Shown piece by piece: positions 1 to 8,224 of a DNA stretch of 64,000 bases (position 1 is its first letter; each line of letters starts with the position of its first letter). The notes beneath the pieces were generated by a model that had not been told where the DNA came from, did no database searches, and saw only the letters and a list, made by a program, of their open reading frames with translations. The translations under genes were made by a program, and so were the position numbers. The DNA is from Rhodococcus ruber (GTDB taxonomy: Bacteria > Actinomycetota > Actinomycetes > Mycobacteriales > Mycobacteriaceae): NCBI RefSeq assembly GCF_027270735.1, contig NZ_JAPWIJ010000004.1, positions 372,001 through 436,000 of the forward strand, given 5' to 3'.

Positions 1-855
1 CGGGCGAACGCGGCCAGACGCCGCGGAGCCATCGACATCACGCTGCCCGAGCAGGAAGTGGTGCCCGACGGGACGGGCTGGCGCATAGTCCTGCAACCCC
101 GTACGGCAGTGGACGGTTGGAACGCCGAGGTGTCGCTGTTGACGGGAATGTGCGCCGCCAGGATCATGCTCGACGCCGGAATCGGCATCGTTCGTACCCT
201 TCCGCCCGCCCCGGGCGAGGCCGTCGAAACCTTGAAGAGGACCGCCGCTGTTCTCGGAATCGATTGGCCCGCAGGCGCGTCCGCCGGAGCAGTCCTGGCA
301 GACCTGCCCGCCGACGAACCGTCGACACTGGCGATGATGAGCCAGGCGACCGGCTTGCTGCGCGGAGCGGACTACCTCGCGTTCGATCGCACGACCAGCG
401 CGGCCGGCGGTGACGCAACCGTGGAGCATTCGGGAATCGGCGCGCCCTATGCCCATGTGACAGCGCCACTGCGGCGGCTGTCGGATCGGTTCGCCACCGA
501 AGTGTGCCTGGCGGTCGTAGCTGGATCGGCGGTGCCGGAATGGGCGACGCAGGCCTTACCCGAGCTACCGGCGATCATGCGTGGATCCGATTCTGCAGCG
601 TCGAAGGTCGACCGTGCATGCGTCGACCTCACCGAGGCACACGTACTGAAAGATCGAGTGGGTGAGACATTCGATGCGGTCGTACTTCGCGGTGCCGAGG
701 GCAAGCGAGATGCCGAGGTACTCGTGTCGAATCCCATCGTCATCGGCAAGTGCGACGGCGAACCTCCTGCGGGGGAGTCGGTGACGGTCCGGTTGACCCA
801 GGCCGACACCGACTCGCGCAAGATCGCTTTCGGCTACTCGCCCGTCACGGCCTGA
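1..855 (+). CDS. RNB-domain ribonuclease, C-terminal part
   Basis: This is the C-terminal 284 residues of an RNase II/RNB family 3'-5' exoribonuclease; the reading frame is open from base 1, so the N-terminus lies outside the window. The hallmark RNB C-terminal motif PYAHVTAPLRRLSDRF lies near positions 445-495 (family form YAHxTSPxRRxxD), which in RNase II-type enzymes shapes the RNA path near the active site. After it comes a short beta-rich tail with no full S1 domain evident. The catalytic Asp cluster is not in the visible part, so activity cannot be judged. It converges on the proline iminopeptidase gene and the two stop-codon regions overlap by 11 bases. Confidence 0.85.
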   Translation, partial: RANAARRRGAIDITLPEQEVVPDGTGWRIVLQPRTAVDGWNAEVSLLTGMCAARIMLDAGIGIVRTLPPAPGEAVETLKRTAAVLGIDWPAGASAGAVLADLPADEPSTLAMMSQATGLLRGADYLAFDRTTSAAGGDATVEHSGIGAPYAHVTAPLRRLSDRFATEVCLAVVAGSAVPEWATQALPELPAIMRGSDSAASKVDRACVDLTEAHVLKDRVGETFDAVVLRGAEGKRDAEVLVSNPIVIGKCDGEPPAGESVTVRLTQADTDSRKIAFGYSPVTA

Positions 856-1801
856 ATCGGTCGGTCGCCTCGACGAGGTGGTGCACGATGCCCGGCTCGG
901 CGGCAGAATGCCCTGCGTCGTCGACGATCACCAGATCGGCACCGGGCCATGCCTTGTGCAGCGCCCACGCACTCGTTGCCGGGCATACGACGTCGTAGCG
1001 GCCCTGCACGATGACGCCTGGAATACCGTCGAGCAGGTGGGCGTCGCGTAGCAGTTGATTTTCTTCGAGAAAGCAGTTGTTGCGAAAATAGTGGTTTTCG
1101 ATACCGGCGAATGCAAGGGCGAACCGCGAATTCGAGTTGTCCTGCACTGCATCCGGTTTCGGCAGCAGATAACTTGTCGCCGCCTCCCAGGTCGACCAGG
1201 CCACAGCTGCTCGCGTCGCGGCTTCGGAGTCCTCGGACATCAACTGCCGGTGATACGCCTCGACGAGATTGCCGTCGCGTTCGTCCTCCGGAATGGGCGC
1301 GAGAAACTTCTCCCACAGATCGGGGAAGATGTGGCCGGCACCGCCCCCGTAGTACCAGTCGATCTCCGACGGCCGTACGAGAAAGATCCCACGCAGTATC
1401 AGCCCGCGCACACGGTCGCGATGCGATTGGGCATACGCCAGCGACAGCGTCGAGCCCCACGAACCGCCGAACACCAACCACGTGTCGATACTGAGATGCT
1501 CCCGGAGCTTCTCCATATCCGAGATCAACCGATCGGTGGTGTTGACCGACAGATCGCCGCCGTCGGCTATGTGTGGCGTCGACTGCCCGCAGCCCCGCTG
1601 ATCGAACAAGACGATCCGATAGGCCTGCGGGTCGAAGTAGCGCCGCTGCAACGCATTTGTGGCACCGCCCGGACCGCCGTGCACGAACACCACCGGCGCT
1701 CCATCCGGGTTTCCGGAGACCTCCCAGTAGATTCGTTGGCCGTCGCCGACGTCGAGGTGCCCGGTCTCGACAGGCTCGATCTCGGGGTACAGAGTCCGCA
1801 T
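845..1801 (-). CDS. pip: Proline iminopeptidase (alpha/beta hydrolase, S33)
   Basis: The 318-residue protein should release N-terminal proline from peptides in the cytoplasm. The HGGPGG oxyanion-hole motif is at about residues 41-46 and the nucleophile elbow GGSWGS places the catalytic serine at 114. The acid is probably in GRYDVVCP (about 265) and the histidine in DDAGHS (about 297). No signal peptide is seen. Length and the HGGPGG/GGSWGS pair are typical of the S33 prolyl aminopeptidase family. It lies 1 base after the lipoprotein gene on the same strand, so it is probably the last gene of a panB-lipoprotein-pip transcript. Its 3' end overlaps the convergent RNB gene. Confidence 0.93.
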   Translation of the reverse strand: MRTLYPEIEPVETGHLDVGDGQRIYWEVSGNPDGAPVVFVHGGPGGATNALQRRYFDPQAYRIVLFDQRGCGQSTPHIADGGDLSVNTTDRLISDMEKLREHLSIDTWLVFGGSWGSTLSLAYAQSHRDRVRGLILRGIFLVRPSEIDWYYGGGAGHIFPDLWEKFLAPIPEDERDGNLVEAYHRQLMSEDSEAATRAAVAWSTWEAATSYLLPKPDAVQDNSNSRFALAFAGIENHYFRNNCFLEENQLLRDAHLLDGIPGVIVQGRYDVVCPATSAWALHKAWPGADLVIVDDAGHSAAEPGIVHHLVEATDRFRP

Positions 1802-1802
1802 C

Positions 1803-2252
1803 CTAGAAGCCCACCAGACCCGACGCCAGGTCCGGAATGTCGAGCGAGCGGATGGCCTCGTCTCGAACGTCCGAACACGTTTCCTTCGTGACGTCGTCGA
1901 CGATCGCTCGGTTCTGCACCACCTGTAGGTTGATGACGCCGCTCTGCGCCGCCCAGGTCTGCACCAGAATGTTCAACCCGCCGCGGCCGAGCGTGGGACC
2001 CTGAACGCGCCAATTGGACAGCTGCGCTTCCAGATCGGTGCACAACTGCTGCTTCTGGACATCGGTGATCACCGCTTCCGCTGGCGTCGACGTGACCGTG
2101 GTGGTCGGTGCGACCGTCGTCGTCCCGGACGTCGAACCGGTGTTGGTGGTATCGGTGCTGCATGCGCCCACGAGAGTGAGCAGCGCAGCCGCACCGGCCA
2201 GTGCGACTGCGCTTCTACCTGCGATGGACGTAGTACCCCGTCTGGTTGTCAT
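1803..2252 (-). CDS. Small secreted lipoprotein, unknown function
   Basis: The 149-residue protein starts with a twin-arginine-like basic stretch (TTRRG) and a hydrophobic segment ending in a lipobox LTLVGAC, so Cys31 is the likely lipidated residue of an exported lipoprotein. A Thr/Ser-rich linker follows (about residues 32-58), then a soluble domain with two cysteines that could form a disulfide. I do not recognise the domain. The open frame extends upstream to 2453 but that part lies inside panB; the ATG at 2252 directly precedes the signal peptide and is preferred. It sits between panB and pip on the same strand. Confidence 0.8.
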   Translation of the reverse strand: MTTRRGTTSIAGRSAVALAGAAALLTLVGACSTDTTNTGSTSGTTTVAPTTTVTSTPAEAVITDVQKQQLCTDLEAQLSNWRVQGPTLGRGGLNILVQTWAAQSGVINLQVVQNRAIVDDVTKETCSDVRDEAIRSLDIPDLASGLVGF

Positions 2253-2283
2253 GGCCTCGAGTGTGCCATCCGAACCGGAACGA

Positions 2284-3135
2284 TCAGTAGCTGTGCTCGG
2301 GTCCGGGGAACACGCCCGAGCCAACCTCGGACAGATACGTGGTTGCCGCGGTGCGCAGTGAATCGCCGACGTCAGCGAACTTCTTGACGAATTTCGCGGT
2401 CTTGCCGTTGGTGTATCCGGCCATGTCCTGCCACACCAGGACCTGGGCGTCACATTCGTTGCCGGCGCCGATGCCGACCGTCGGAATCGTCAGCTTGCGC
2501 GTGACCTGACCGGCGATGTCGGCGGGAACCATCTCCATGACGACGGCGAACGCACCGGCCTCCTGAACCGCGATGGCGTCGGCTACCAGCTGCTCGGACG
2601 CGTCGCCGCGGCCCTGCACTCGGAAGCCGCCGAGGGTGTTGACACTCTGCGGGGTGAAGCCCACGTGGGCCATCACCGGAATGCCTGCGGCGGTGATGGC
2701 GGCGATCTGGCCGGCGACGCGCTCGCCGCCTTCGAGCTTGACCGCGCCTGCGAGACCTTCCTTCATGAACCGCACCGCTGTCTCGAGCGCCTGCTGCGGC
2801 GAGGCCTCGTAGGTGCCGAAGGGCAGGTCGGCGACGACGAGGGCGTGCGGCGCACCGCGGACCACTCCACGGACCAGCGGAAGCAGTTCGTCGACCGTGA
2901 TGGGCACGGTGGTGTCGTAGCCGTAGACGACGTTCGCGGCGGAATCGCCGACGAGGAGCACCGGAACTCCGGCTTCCTCGAATATGCGCGCACTGGAGTA
3001 GTCGTACGCGGTGAGCATTCCCCAGCGCTCGCCCTCTGCCTTCATCTGCAACAGATGGTGGGTGCGGGTCTTGCGAGTCAAACCGGTCGAAGGTACTTCC
3101 TGAGAAGAGCCGCCGTACACAGCAGTTTCGGACAT
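2284..3135 (-). CDS. panB: 3-methyl-2-oxobutanoate hydroxymethyltransferase
   Basis: PanB (283 residues) transfers a hydroxymethyl group from 5,10-methylene-THF to alpha-ketoisovalerate, giving ketopantoate, the first committed step of pantothenate and CoA synthesis. The protein is a single TIM-barrel domain: [17 protein letters not shown] at about 40-56, the metal-binding region [14 protein letters not shown] with Asp64, and the catalytic-Glu segment VVMEMVP. The ATG at 3135 is chosen because an AGAAAGGGA ribosome-binding site precedes it at normal spacing and the upstream in-frame extension has no conserved character. As in M. tuberculosis (Rv2225), it lies near the CaeA-type hydrolase and glnA2. 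Confidence 0.96.
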   Translation of the reverse strand: MSETAVYGGSSQEVPSTGLTRKTRTHHLLQMKAEGERWGMLTAYDYSSARIFEEAGVPVLLVGDSAANVVYGYDTTVPITVDELLPLVRGVVRGAPHALVVADLPFGTYEASPQQALETAVRFMKEGLAGAVKLEGGERVAGQIAAITAAGIPVMAHVGFTPQSVNTLGGFRVQGRGDASEQLVADAIAVQEAGAFAVVMEMVPADIAGQVTRKLTIPTVGIGAGNECDAQVLVWQDMAGYTNGKTAKFVKKFADVGDSLRTAATTYLSEVGSGVFPGPEHSY

Positions 3136-3253
3136 CTTTGTCCCTTTCTGGTCCTCGAGGCCCGCTCGGCGGGTCCCCGGGATGGGGTGTGATGACACAG
3201 AAGAGTCTGCCACCGCGCACTACCTGTCGGAGCGGTCCGGATAGTGCAATTCG

Positions 3254-4987
3254 TCACAGTCGATCGGGTGCCGCGTAGTCCCGCCACCCGTTGGTGATCG
3301 GCATCCGGCGATCGCGTCCGAAGGCACGCGAGGTGACCTTGCTGCCGATCGGATACTGACGCCGCTTGTACTCCGACGCATCGACCTTGCGGAGAATGTC
3401 CGCGACCACCACCGCGTCGAAACCGGCCGCGACGATGTCGTCGTACCCCTGATCGTTGTCGACGTACCTGAACAGGATCGCGTCGAGTTCGTCGTAGTCG
3501 GGCAACGAGTCGGTGTCGAGCTGTCCCGGCCTGAGCTCGGCGGACGGCGGCTTGTCGATGCTGGACTCGGGGATCGGCGGAATGTCCCCGCGGTCGGCAG
3601 CGGATTTGTTCCGCCATCGCGCCAACTCCCACACGAGCGACTTCGGTACGTCCTTGATCGGCGCAAAGCCGCCGACCGCATCACCGTAGATGGTCGAATA
3701 GCCAACGGCCAGTTCGGATTTGTTGCCGGTGGCCAGAACCAGATGGCCGAATGTGTTCGACAGTGCCATCAACGTCATGCCGCGACAGCGCGCCTGAATG
3801 TTCTCCTCGGCCAGGCCGGTCAGGTGCAGCTGGTCGACGAAGCAGGCGACCATGTCTGCAATGGGCTCGACGCGGAAGTGGATACCGGTGCGCGACGCAA
3901 GGTCTTCGGCATCGGTGCGGGAGTGACCCGAGGAGTACGTCGACGGCATCGCCACGGCGTGCACCGCATCGCTACCGAGGGCGTCGATGGCGATGGCCGC
4001 AACCACCGCCGAGTCGATACCACCCGACAGTCCCAGAGCCACCGAACGAAAGCCGTTCTTGTGCACATAGTCTCGCAAGCCGGTCACCAGAGCGCCCCAC
4101 ACCTGTTCCTCTGCGCAAGCAACGTCGGAGAGAAACGGCTCCGCTCGCTGCCAGCCGGTGATCGCGACGTCGGGCAGCGGTACCCGATCGATGCTCCAGC
4201 CGGGTACCGCCTCGGCGTTCGGACGCGGATCGGTGGGCGCGTCCACGTCGACGATCAGCAGATGCTCGACGAACTGCGGGGAGCGTCCCCAGGTGGAACC
4301 GTCGGGGCCGGTGACGAAGCTCGCCCCGTCGAACACCAGCTCGTCTTGACCGCCGACCACATTCACGTACGCGATCGGGACGCCGATCTCGGTGGCCCGG
4401 CGCGCTGCGACGGAGTGCCGTACCTCGTCCTTACCCTGTTCGAAGGGGCTGGCGTTGAGACAGAGCAGCATGTCGACACCTGCTGCCCCGTAGGCCGCCA
4501 CCGATCCGCCCGACTGCCAGATGTCTTCGCAGACAACAACTCCGAGTCGCACCTCGTTCACCTCGACGATGCTCAAGCGTGATCCGGGAGCGAAATAGCG
4601 GGCCTCGTCGAACACTCGGTAGGTGGGAAGAGAGTGCTTGTCGTAGCGAGTTGTCACCCGTCCGTCGACGATCACCGCGGCGCTGTTTCGCGAGCCTTTT
4701 GCATCGCGATCGAGGTAGCCCACCACCACGATGCGGTCGCCGCATCCGGCGGCATCGAGCGCAGCGGCCAATTCGGTGAGGGCTAAGGCGGATGCGGCGG
4801 CGAACGATGGCCGAAGAGCCAGATCCTCGACCGGGTATCCCGTCAGAGCCATCTCGGGAAACACCACCACGTTTGCACCGTCGTGAGCGGCGCGGACCGT
4901 CCATTCGACGATCGCGGCGGAGTTCGCCGTGAGATCGCCGACGACGGAGTTGGTCTGGGCCAGGGCGAGTCGGAGGGCCTGCACCAC
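3254..4987 (-). CDS. nadE: Glutamine-dependent NAD+ synthetase
   Basis: This two-domain cytoplasmic enzyme of about 577 residues makes NAD+ from deamido-NAD+, ATP and glutamine-derived ammonia. The N-terminal nitrilase-like glutaminase half shows its triad: Glu in VVFPEMALTGYP, Lys in YDKHSLP and Cys in VVCEDIW. The C-terminal synthetase half has the PP-loop LGLSGGIDSAVVAAIA and VLATGNKSELAVGYSTIYGD. The start is taken as GTG at 4987, with another GTG at 4984, because the conserved LRLALAQ strand begins just after it; the open frame extends to 5197, but that stretch overlaps the divergent hydrolase gene and looks non-coding. Confidence 0.94.
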   Translation of the reverse strand: MVQALRLALAQTNSVVGDLTANSAAIVEWTVRAAHDGANVVVFPEMALTGYPVEDLALRPSFAAASALALTELAAALDAAGCGDRIVVVGYLDRDAKGSRNSAAVIVDGRVTTRYDKHSLPTYRVFDEARYFAPGSRLSIVEVNEVRLGVVVCEDIWQSGGSVAAYGAAGVDMLLCLNASPFEQGKDEVRHSVAARRATEIGVPIAYVNVVGGQDELVFDGASFVTGPDGSTWGRSPQFVEHLLIVDVDAPTDPRPNAEAVPGWSIDRVPLPDVAITGWQRAEPFLSDVACAEEQVWGALVTGLRDYVHKNGFRSVALGLSGGIDSAVVAAIAIDALGSDAVHAVAMPSTYSSGHSRTDAEDLASRTGIHFRVEPIADMVACFVDQLHLTGLAEENIQARCRGMTLMALSNTFGHLVLATGNKSELAVGYSTIYGDAVGGFAPIKDVPKSLVWELARWRNKSAADRGDIPPIPESSIDKPPSAELRPGQLDTDSLPDYDELDAILFRYVDNDQGYDDIVAAGFDAVVVADILRKVDASEYKRRQYPIGSKVTSRAFGRDRRMPITNGWRDYAAPDRL

Positions 4988-5067
4988 GTAGACGCTAGTG
5001 CTCGGCGGCCGTCCCTGCCGGGCAGCGAGAATGGAGTGTGGTCGGAAAGACCTGGCACGATCGTGCC

Positions 5068-6636
5068 ATGAGAACGCGTACCAGGAGCACGGCCGTGGCG
5101 CTGTCCGCAGTCGCGGTGTTGCTCGCAGGCTGCTCCGGCCAGGAGCCCACTGCCGCACCGGAGTCCTCCGCTGGGTCCGAGGCATCTTCGCCGGCACCGG
5201 TGGCCGGTCCGATTCCCGCAGGGCTGGAGACGTTCTACAACCAAACGCTCCAGTGGGAATCCTGCGACCGATACAACACCGACGGCAGCGAACTGGGGGA
5301 CTCCGTCGAGTGCGCGAAGGTCACCGTGCCCCTCGACTACGCCGATCCCACCGGCACAACCATCGAGGTCGCCATCTCCCGGACCCGCGCGGCAGGCGAG
5401 AAGATCGGATCCATCCTGATGAACCCCGGCGGTCCGGGCTCCTCGGGTCTGTATCTGGCCACACAGGCCGACGGCACCGCCATTGCCGATCGCTTCGATC
5501 GCATCGGTTTCGACCCACGCGGGATCGGGGCCTCCGAACCGGAGGTGCGCTGTCTGACGCCCGAGGAGGTCGACGAGGAACGCCGCGAGCCGGACGTCGA
5601 CGTCAGCCCCGAGGGCATCGCGGCCACCGAGGCCGAGCATCGGGACTATGCCGCCCAGTGCGTCGACCGGACCGGGGCAGATGTGCTCGAACACGTCGGC
5701 ACCAGGGAAGTGGTGCGCGACATGGACGTCATCCGGGCAGTTCTGGGCGATGAGAAGCTGACCTACGTCGGGTACTCCTACGGCACCCGTATCGGCACCG
5801 CGTATGCCGAGGAATTCCCGTCGAACGTTCGGGCGATGGTGCTCGACGGCGCGCTCGACCCCGATCAATCACCCGTCGACGAGGCAGTCGCCCAGGGTGC
5901 CGCGTTCCAGACCGCGTTCGATCAGTTCGCCGCCGACTGCGCACAGACCGACACCTGCCCGCTCGGCACAGATCCGGCCCAGGCCGTCGCACAGTTTCGA
6001 TCCTTGGTCGACCCACTGATCGACCAGCCCGCCGAAACGACCGATCTACGGGGCCTCAGTTACGACGACGCGCTCACCGGGGCTCAGCAGGCTCTGTACT
6101 CGCAGCAGCTGTGGCGTCTGCTGCGGGCGGGACTGAACGAACTACGCGACGGTCGGGGCGACACCCTGCTCCGGCTCGCCGACACCTACTCCGGGCGGCT
6201 GGAGGACGGTAGCTATACAAACATCGACGATGCGTTCAATGCCGTCCGATGTGTGGACGGACCGCCGACCACGGATCGGGCAGCGGCCGACGAGGCCGAC
6301 GCCAGGTTCCGCGCCGCCGCGCCGTATCTGGACGACGGCCGAGCCACGGGCAACGCGCCGCTCGACCTGTGCGCGTTCTGGCCGGTGCCGAATACGAGCG
6401 ACCCGCACATCGTCGATGTCGAGGGGCTGCCGACGCTGGTGGTGGTGTCGACGACCAACGATCCGGCCACTCCGTATCAGGCCGGGGTGGAACTGGCTGC
6501 GCAGTTGCGAGGCAACCTCGTGACCTACGACGGCACTCAGCACACGGTGGCGTTCTCGGGAGTGGGCTGCATCGACGATCCGCTGGTGAATTACCTCGTC
6601 GATCTGGTCCCGCCCGGCGACGGATTGCGCTGCTGA
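5068..6636 (+). CDS. Exported alpha/beta-hydrolase lipoprotein (CaeA/TAP-like)
   Basis: The 522-residue protein carries a lipoprotein signal peptide (basic MRTRTRS start, lipobox LLAGC within about 30 residues), a Pro/Ser/Ala linker, then an alpha/beta-hydrolase with NPGGPGSSG as oxyanion hole and GYSYGT with nucleophile Ser237. A TAP-like C-terminal region follows, with the probable catalytic His in DGTQHTVAF. The family includes SlpD/E-type tripeptidyl aminopeptidases and mycobacterial CaeA (Hip1, Rv2224c), a cell-envelope serine hydrolase acting on exported proteins. Position between panB/nadE and glnA2 matches Rv2223c/Rv2224c. The ATG at 5068 is chosen because it directly precedes the signal peptide. 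Confidence 0.9.
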   Translation: MRTRTRSTAVALSAVAVLLAGCSGQEPTAAPESSAGSEASSPAPVAGPIPAGLETFYNQTLQWESCDRYNTDGSELGDSVECAKVTVPLDYADPTGTTIEVAISRTRAAGEKIGSILMNPGGPGSSGLYLATQADGTAIADRFDRIGFDPRGIGASEPEVRCLTPEEVDEERREPDVDVSPEGIAATEAEHRDYAAQCVDRTGADVLEHVGTREVVRDMDVIRAVLGDEKLTYVGYSYGTRIGTAYAEEFPSNVRAMVLDGALDPDQSPVDEAVAQGAAFQTAFDQFAADCAQTDTCPLGTDPAQAVAQFRSLVDPLIDQPAETTDLRGLSYDDALTGAQQALYSQQLWRLLRAGLNELRDGRGDTLLRLADTYSGRLEDGSYTNIDDAFNAVRCVDGPPTTDRAAADEADARFRAAAPYLDDGRATGNAPLDLCAFWPVPNTSDPHIVDVEGLPTLVVVSTTNDPATPYQAGVELAAQLRGNLVTYDGTQHTVAFSGVGCIDDPLVNYLVDLVPPGDGLRC

Positions 6637-6738
6637 CCTGCTACCTCACCAGCCAAGATGTGAGCAGAGAGTTTCACGAAGTGAGACTGAATTCACGATG
6701 TAACACAGATTTAACTCCGTTTGCTTACTCTCGCGTTC

Positions 6739-8079
6739 ATGGATCGTCAAAAGGAATTCGTGCTCCGGACTCTCGAAGAGCGCGACATTCGTTTCGTCCG
6801 CCTCTGGTTCACCGACGTCCTCGGGTATCTGAAATCGGTGGCCATCGCCCCCGCCGAGCTCGAAGGGGCGTTCGACGAGGGGATCGGCTTCGACGGTAGC
6901 GCCATCGAAGGGTTCGCCCGAGTCTCCGAGGCCGACACCGTCGCCAAGCCCGATCCCTCGACGTTCCAGATCCTGCCGTGGTCCACCAGCAAGGGCCACC
7001 AGCACTCGGCGCGGATGTTCTGCGACATCGCCATGCCCGACGGCTCGCCGTCCTGGGCAGACTCTCGCCACGTGCTGCGTCGCCAGCTGAGCAAGGCCGC
7101 AGACCTCGGATTCAGTTGCTACGTGCACCCCGAGATCGAGTTCTTTCTGCTCAAAGATGCCCCGCAGGACGGCTCACCGCCTACCCCTGCCGACAACGGC
7201 GGTTACTTCGACCAGGCCGTGCACGATTCGGCCCCGAACTTTCGCAGACACGCCATCGACGCACTCGAGTCGATGGGAATCTCGGTGGAGTTCAGCCACC
7301 ACGAGGCCGCCCCCGGCCAGCAGGAGATCGACCTGCGGTACGCCGACGCCCTGTCGATGGCCGACAACATCATGACCTTCCGCTACGTGGTCAAGGAGGT
7401 CGCCATCGAAGAGGGTGTGCGCGCGACGTTCATGCCCAAGCCGTTCAGCGATCAGGCCGGCTCGGCGATGCACACGCACATGAGCCTGTTCGAGGGCGAC
7501 GCCAACGCGTTCCACAACCCCGACGATCCGATGCAGCTGTCGGAAACCGGCAAGTCCTTCATCGCCGGCATCCTCGAGCACGCCAACGAGATCAGCGCCG
7601 TGACCAACCAGTGGGTCAACTCCTACAAGCGGCTGGTGCGCGGCGGCGAGGCACCGACTGCCGCATCGTGGGGACCGGCCAATCGCTCGGCCTTGATCCG
7701 CGTGCCGATGTACACCCCGAACAAGGCCTCGTCGCGGCGCGTCGAGATTCGCAGCCCTGATTCGGCCTGCAACCCGTACCTGGCGTTTGCGGTACTGCTC
7801 GCGGCCGGTCTTCGCGGAATCGAAAAGGGTTACACCCTGCCGCCCGAGGCCGAGGAAGACGTGTGGGCGCTGACCTCGGCCGAGCGTCGCGCCATGGGGT
7901 ACAAGGAACTACCGGGCAATCTCGATCAAGCGCTCAACGCGATGGAGGGGTCCGAGCTGGTCGCAGAAGCGCTGGGCGAGCACGTGTTCGACTTCTTCCT
8001 GCGCAACAAGCGTCGCGAGTGGGAGGAATACCGCAGCCACGTCACGCCGTACGAGCTCAGGGCCTACCTCGGTCTGTAG
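6739..8079 (+). CDS. glnA2: Glutamine synthetase, GlnA2 type
   Basis: This class I-alpha type glutamine synthetase has 446 residues, the same length I recall for M. tuberculosis GlnA2, against 478 for GlnA1 in this window. Active-site motifs are present: FDGSAIEGF (N-terminal beta-grasp), the metal-binding helix YVHPEIEFFLL, the ammonium/glutamate segment EFSHHEAAPGQQEIDLRYADAL, MPKPFSDQAGSAMHTH and RVEIRSPDSACNPYLAF. In the region where GlnA1 carries the adenylylatable tyrosine (DKDLYELPP), this protein reads EEDVWALTS, so it is probably not a GlnE substrate. It is followed 145 bases later by glnE, as in mycobacteria. The ATG at 6739 gives the canonical MDRQKEFVLR start. Confidence 0.95.
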   Translation: MDRQKEFVLRTLEERDIRFVRLWFTDVLGYLKSVAIAPAELEGAFDEGIGFDGSAIEGFARVSEADTVAKPDPSTFQILPWSTSKGHQHSARMFCDIAMPDGSPSWADSRHVLRRQLSKAADLGFSCYVHPEIEFFLLKDAPQDGSPPTPADNGGYFDQAVHDSAPNFRRHAIDALESMGISVEFSHHEAAPGQQEIDLRYADALSMADNIMTFRYVVKEVAIEEGVRATFMPKPFSDQAGSAMHTHMSLFEGDANAFHNPDDPMQLSETGKSFIAGILEHANEISAVTNQWVNSYKRLVRGGEAPTAASWGPANRSALIRVPMYTPNKASSRRVEIRSPDSACNPYLAFAVLLAAGLRGIEKGYTLPPEAEEDVWALTSAERRAMGYKELPGNLDQALNAMEGSELVAEALGEHVFDFFLRNKRREWEEYRSHVTPYELRAYLGL

Positions 8080-8224
8080 AGCAGCGGGGTCTTTTAACAG
8101 ACCGTCGTCGTCATGGGCTACGTTCTAGTCGATCGAGAATGTAGTTCCGATGCCGGCGTGGGCAACCCTCGCGTCGCATTACCGACGACGGGGTAAAACT
8201 GTGGCACGCCGAGGTGGACTGTAG

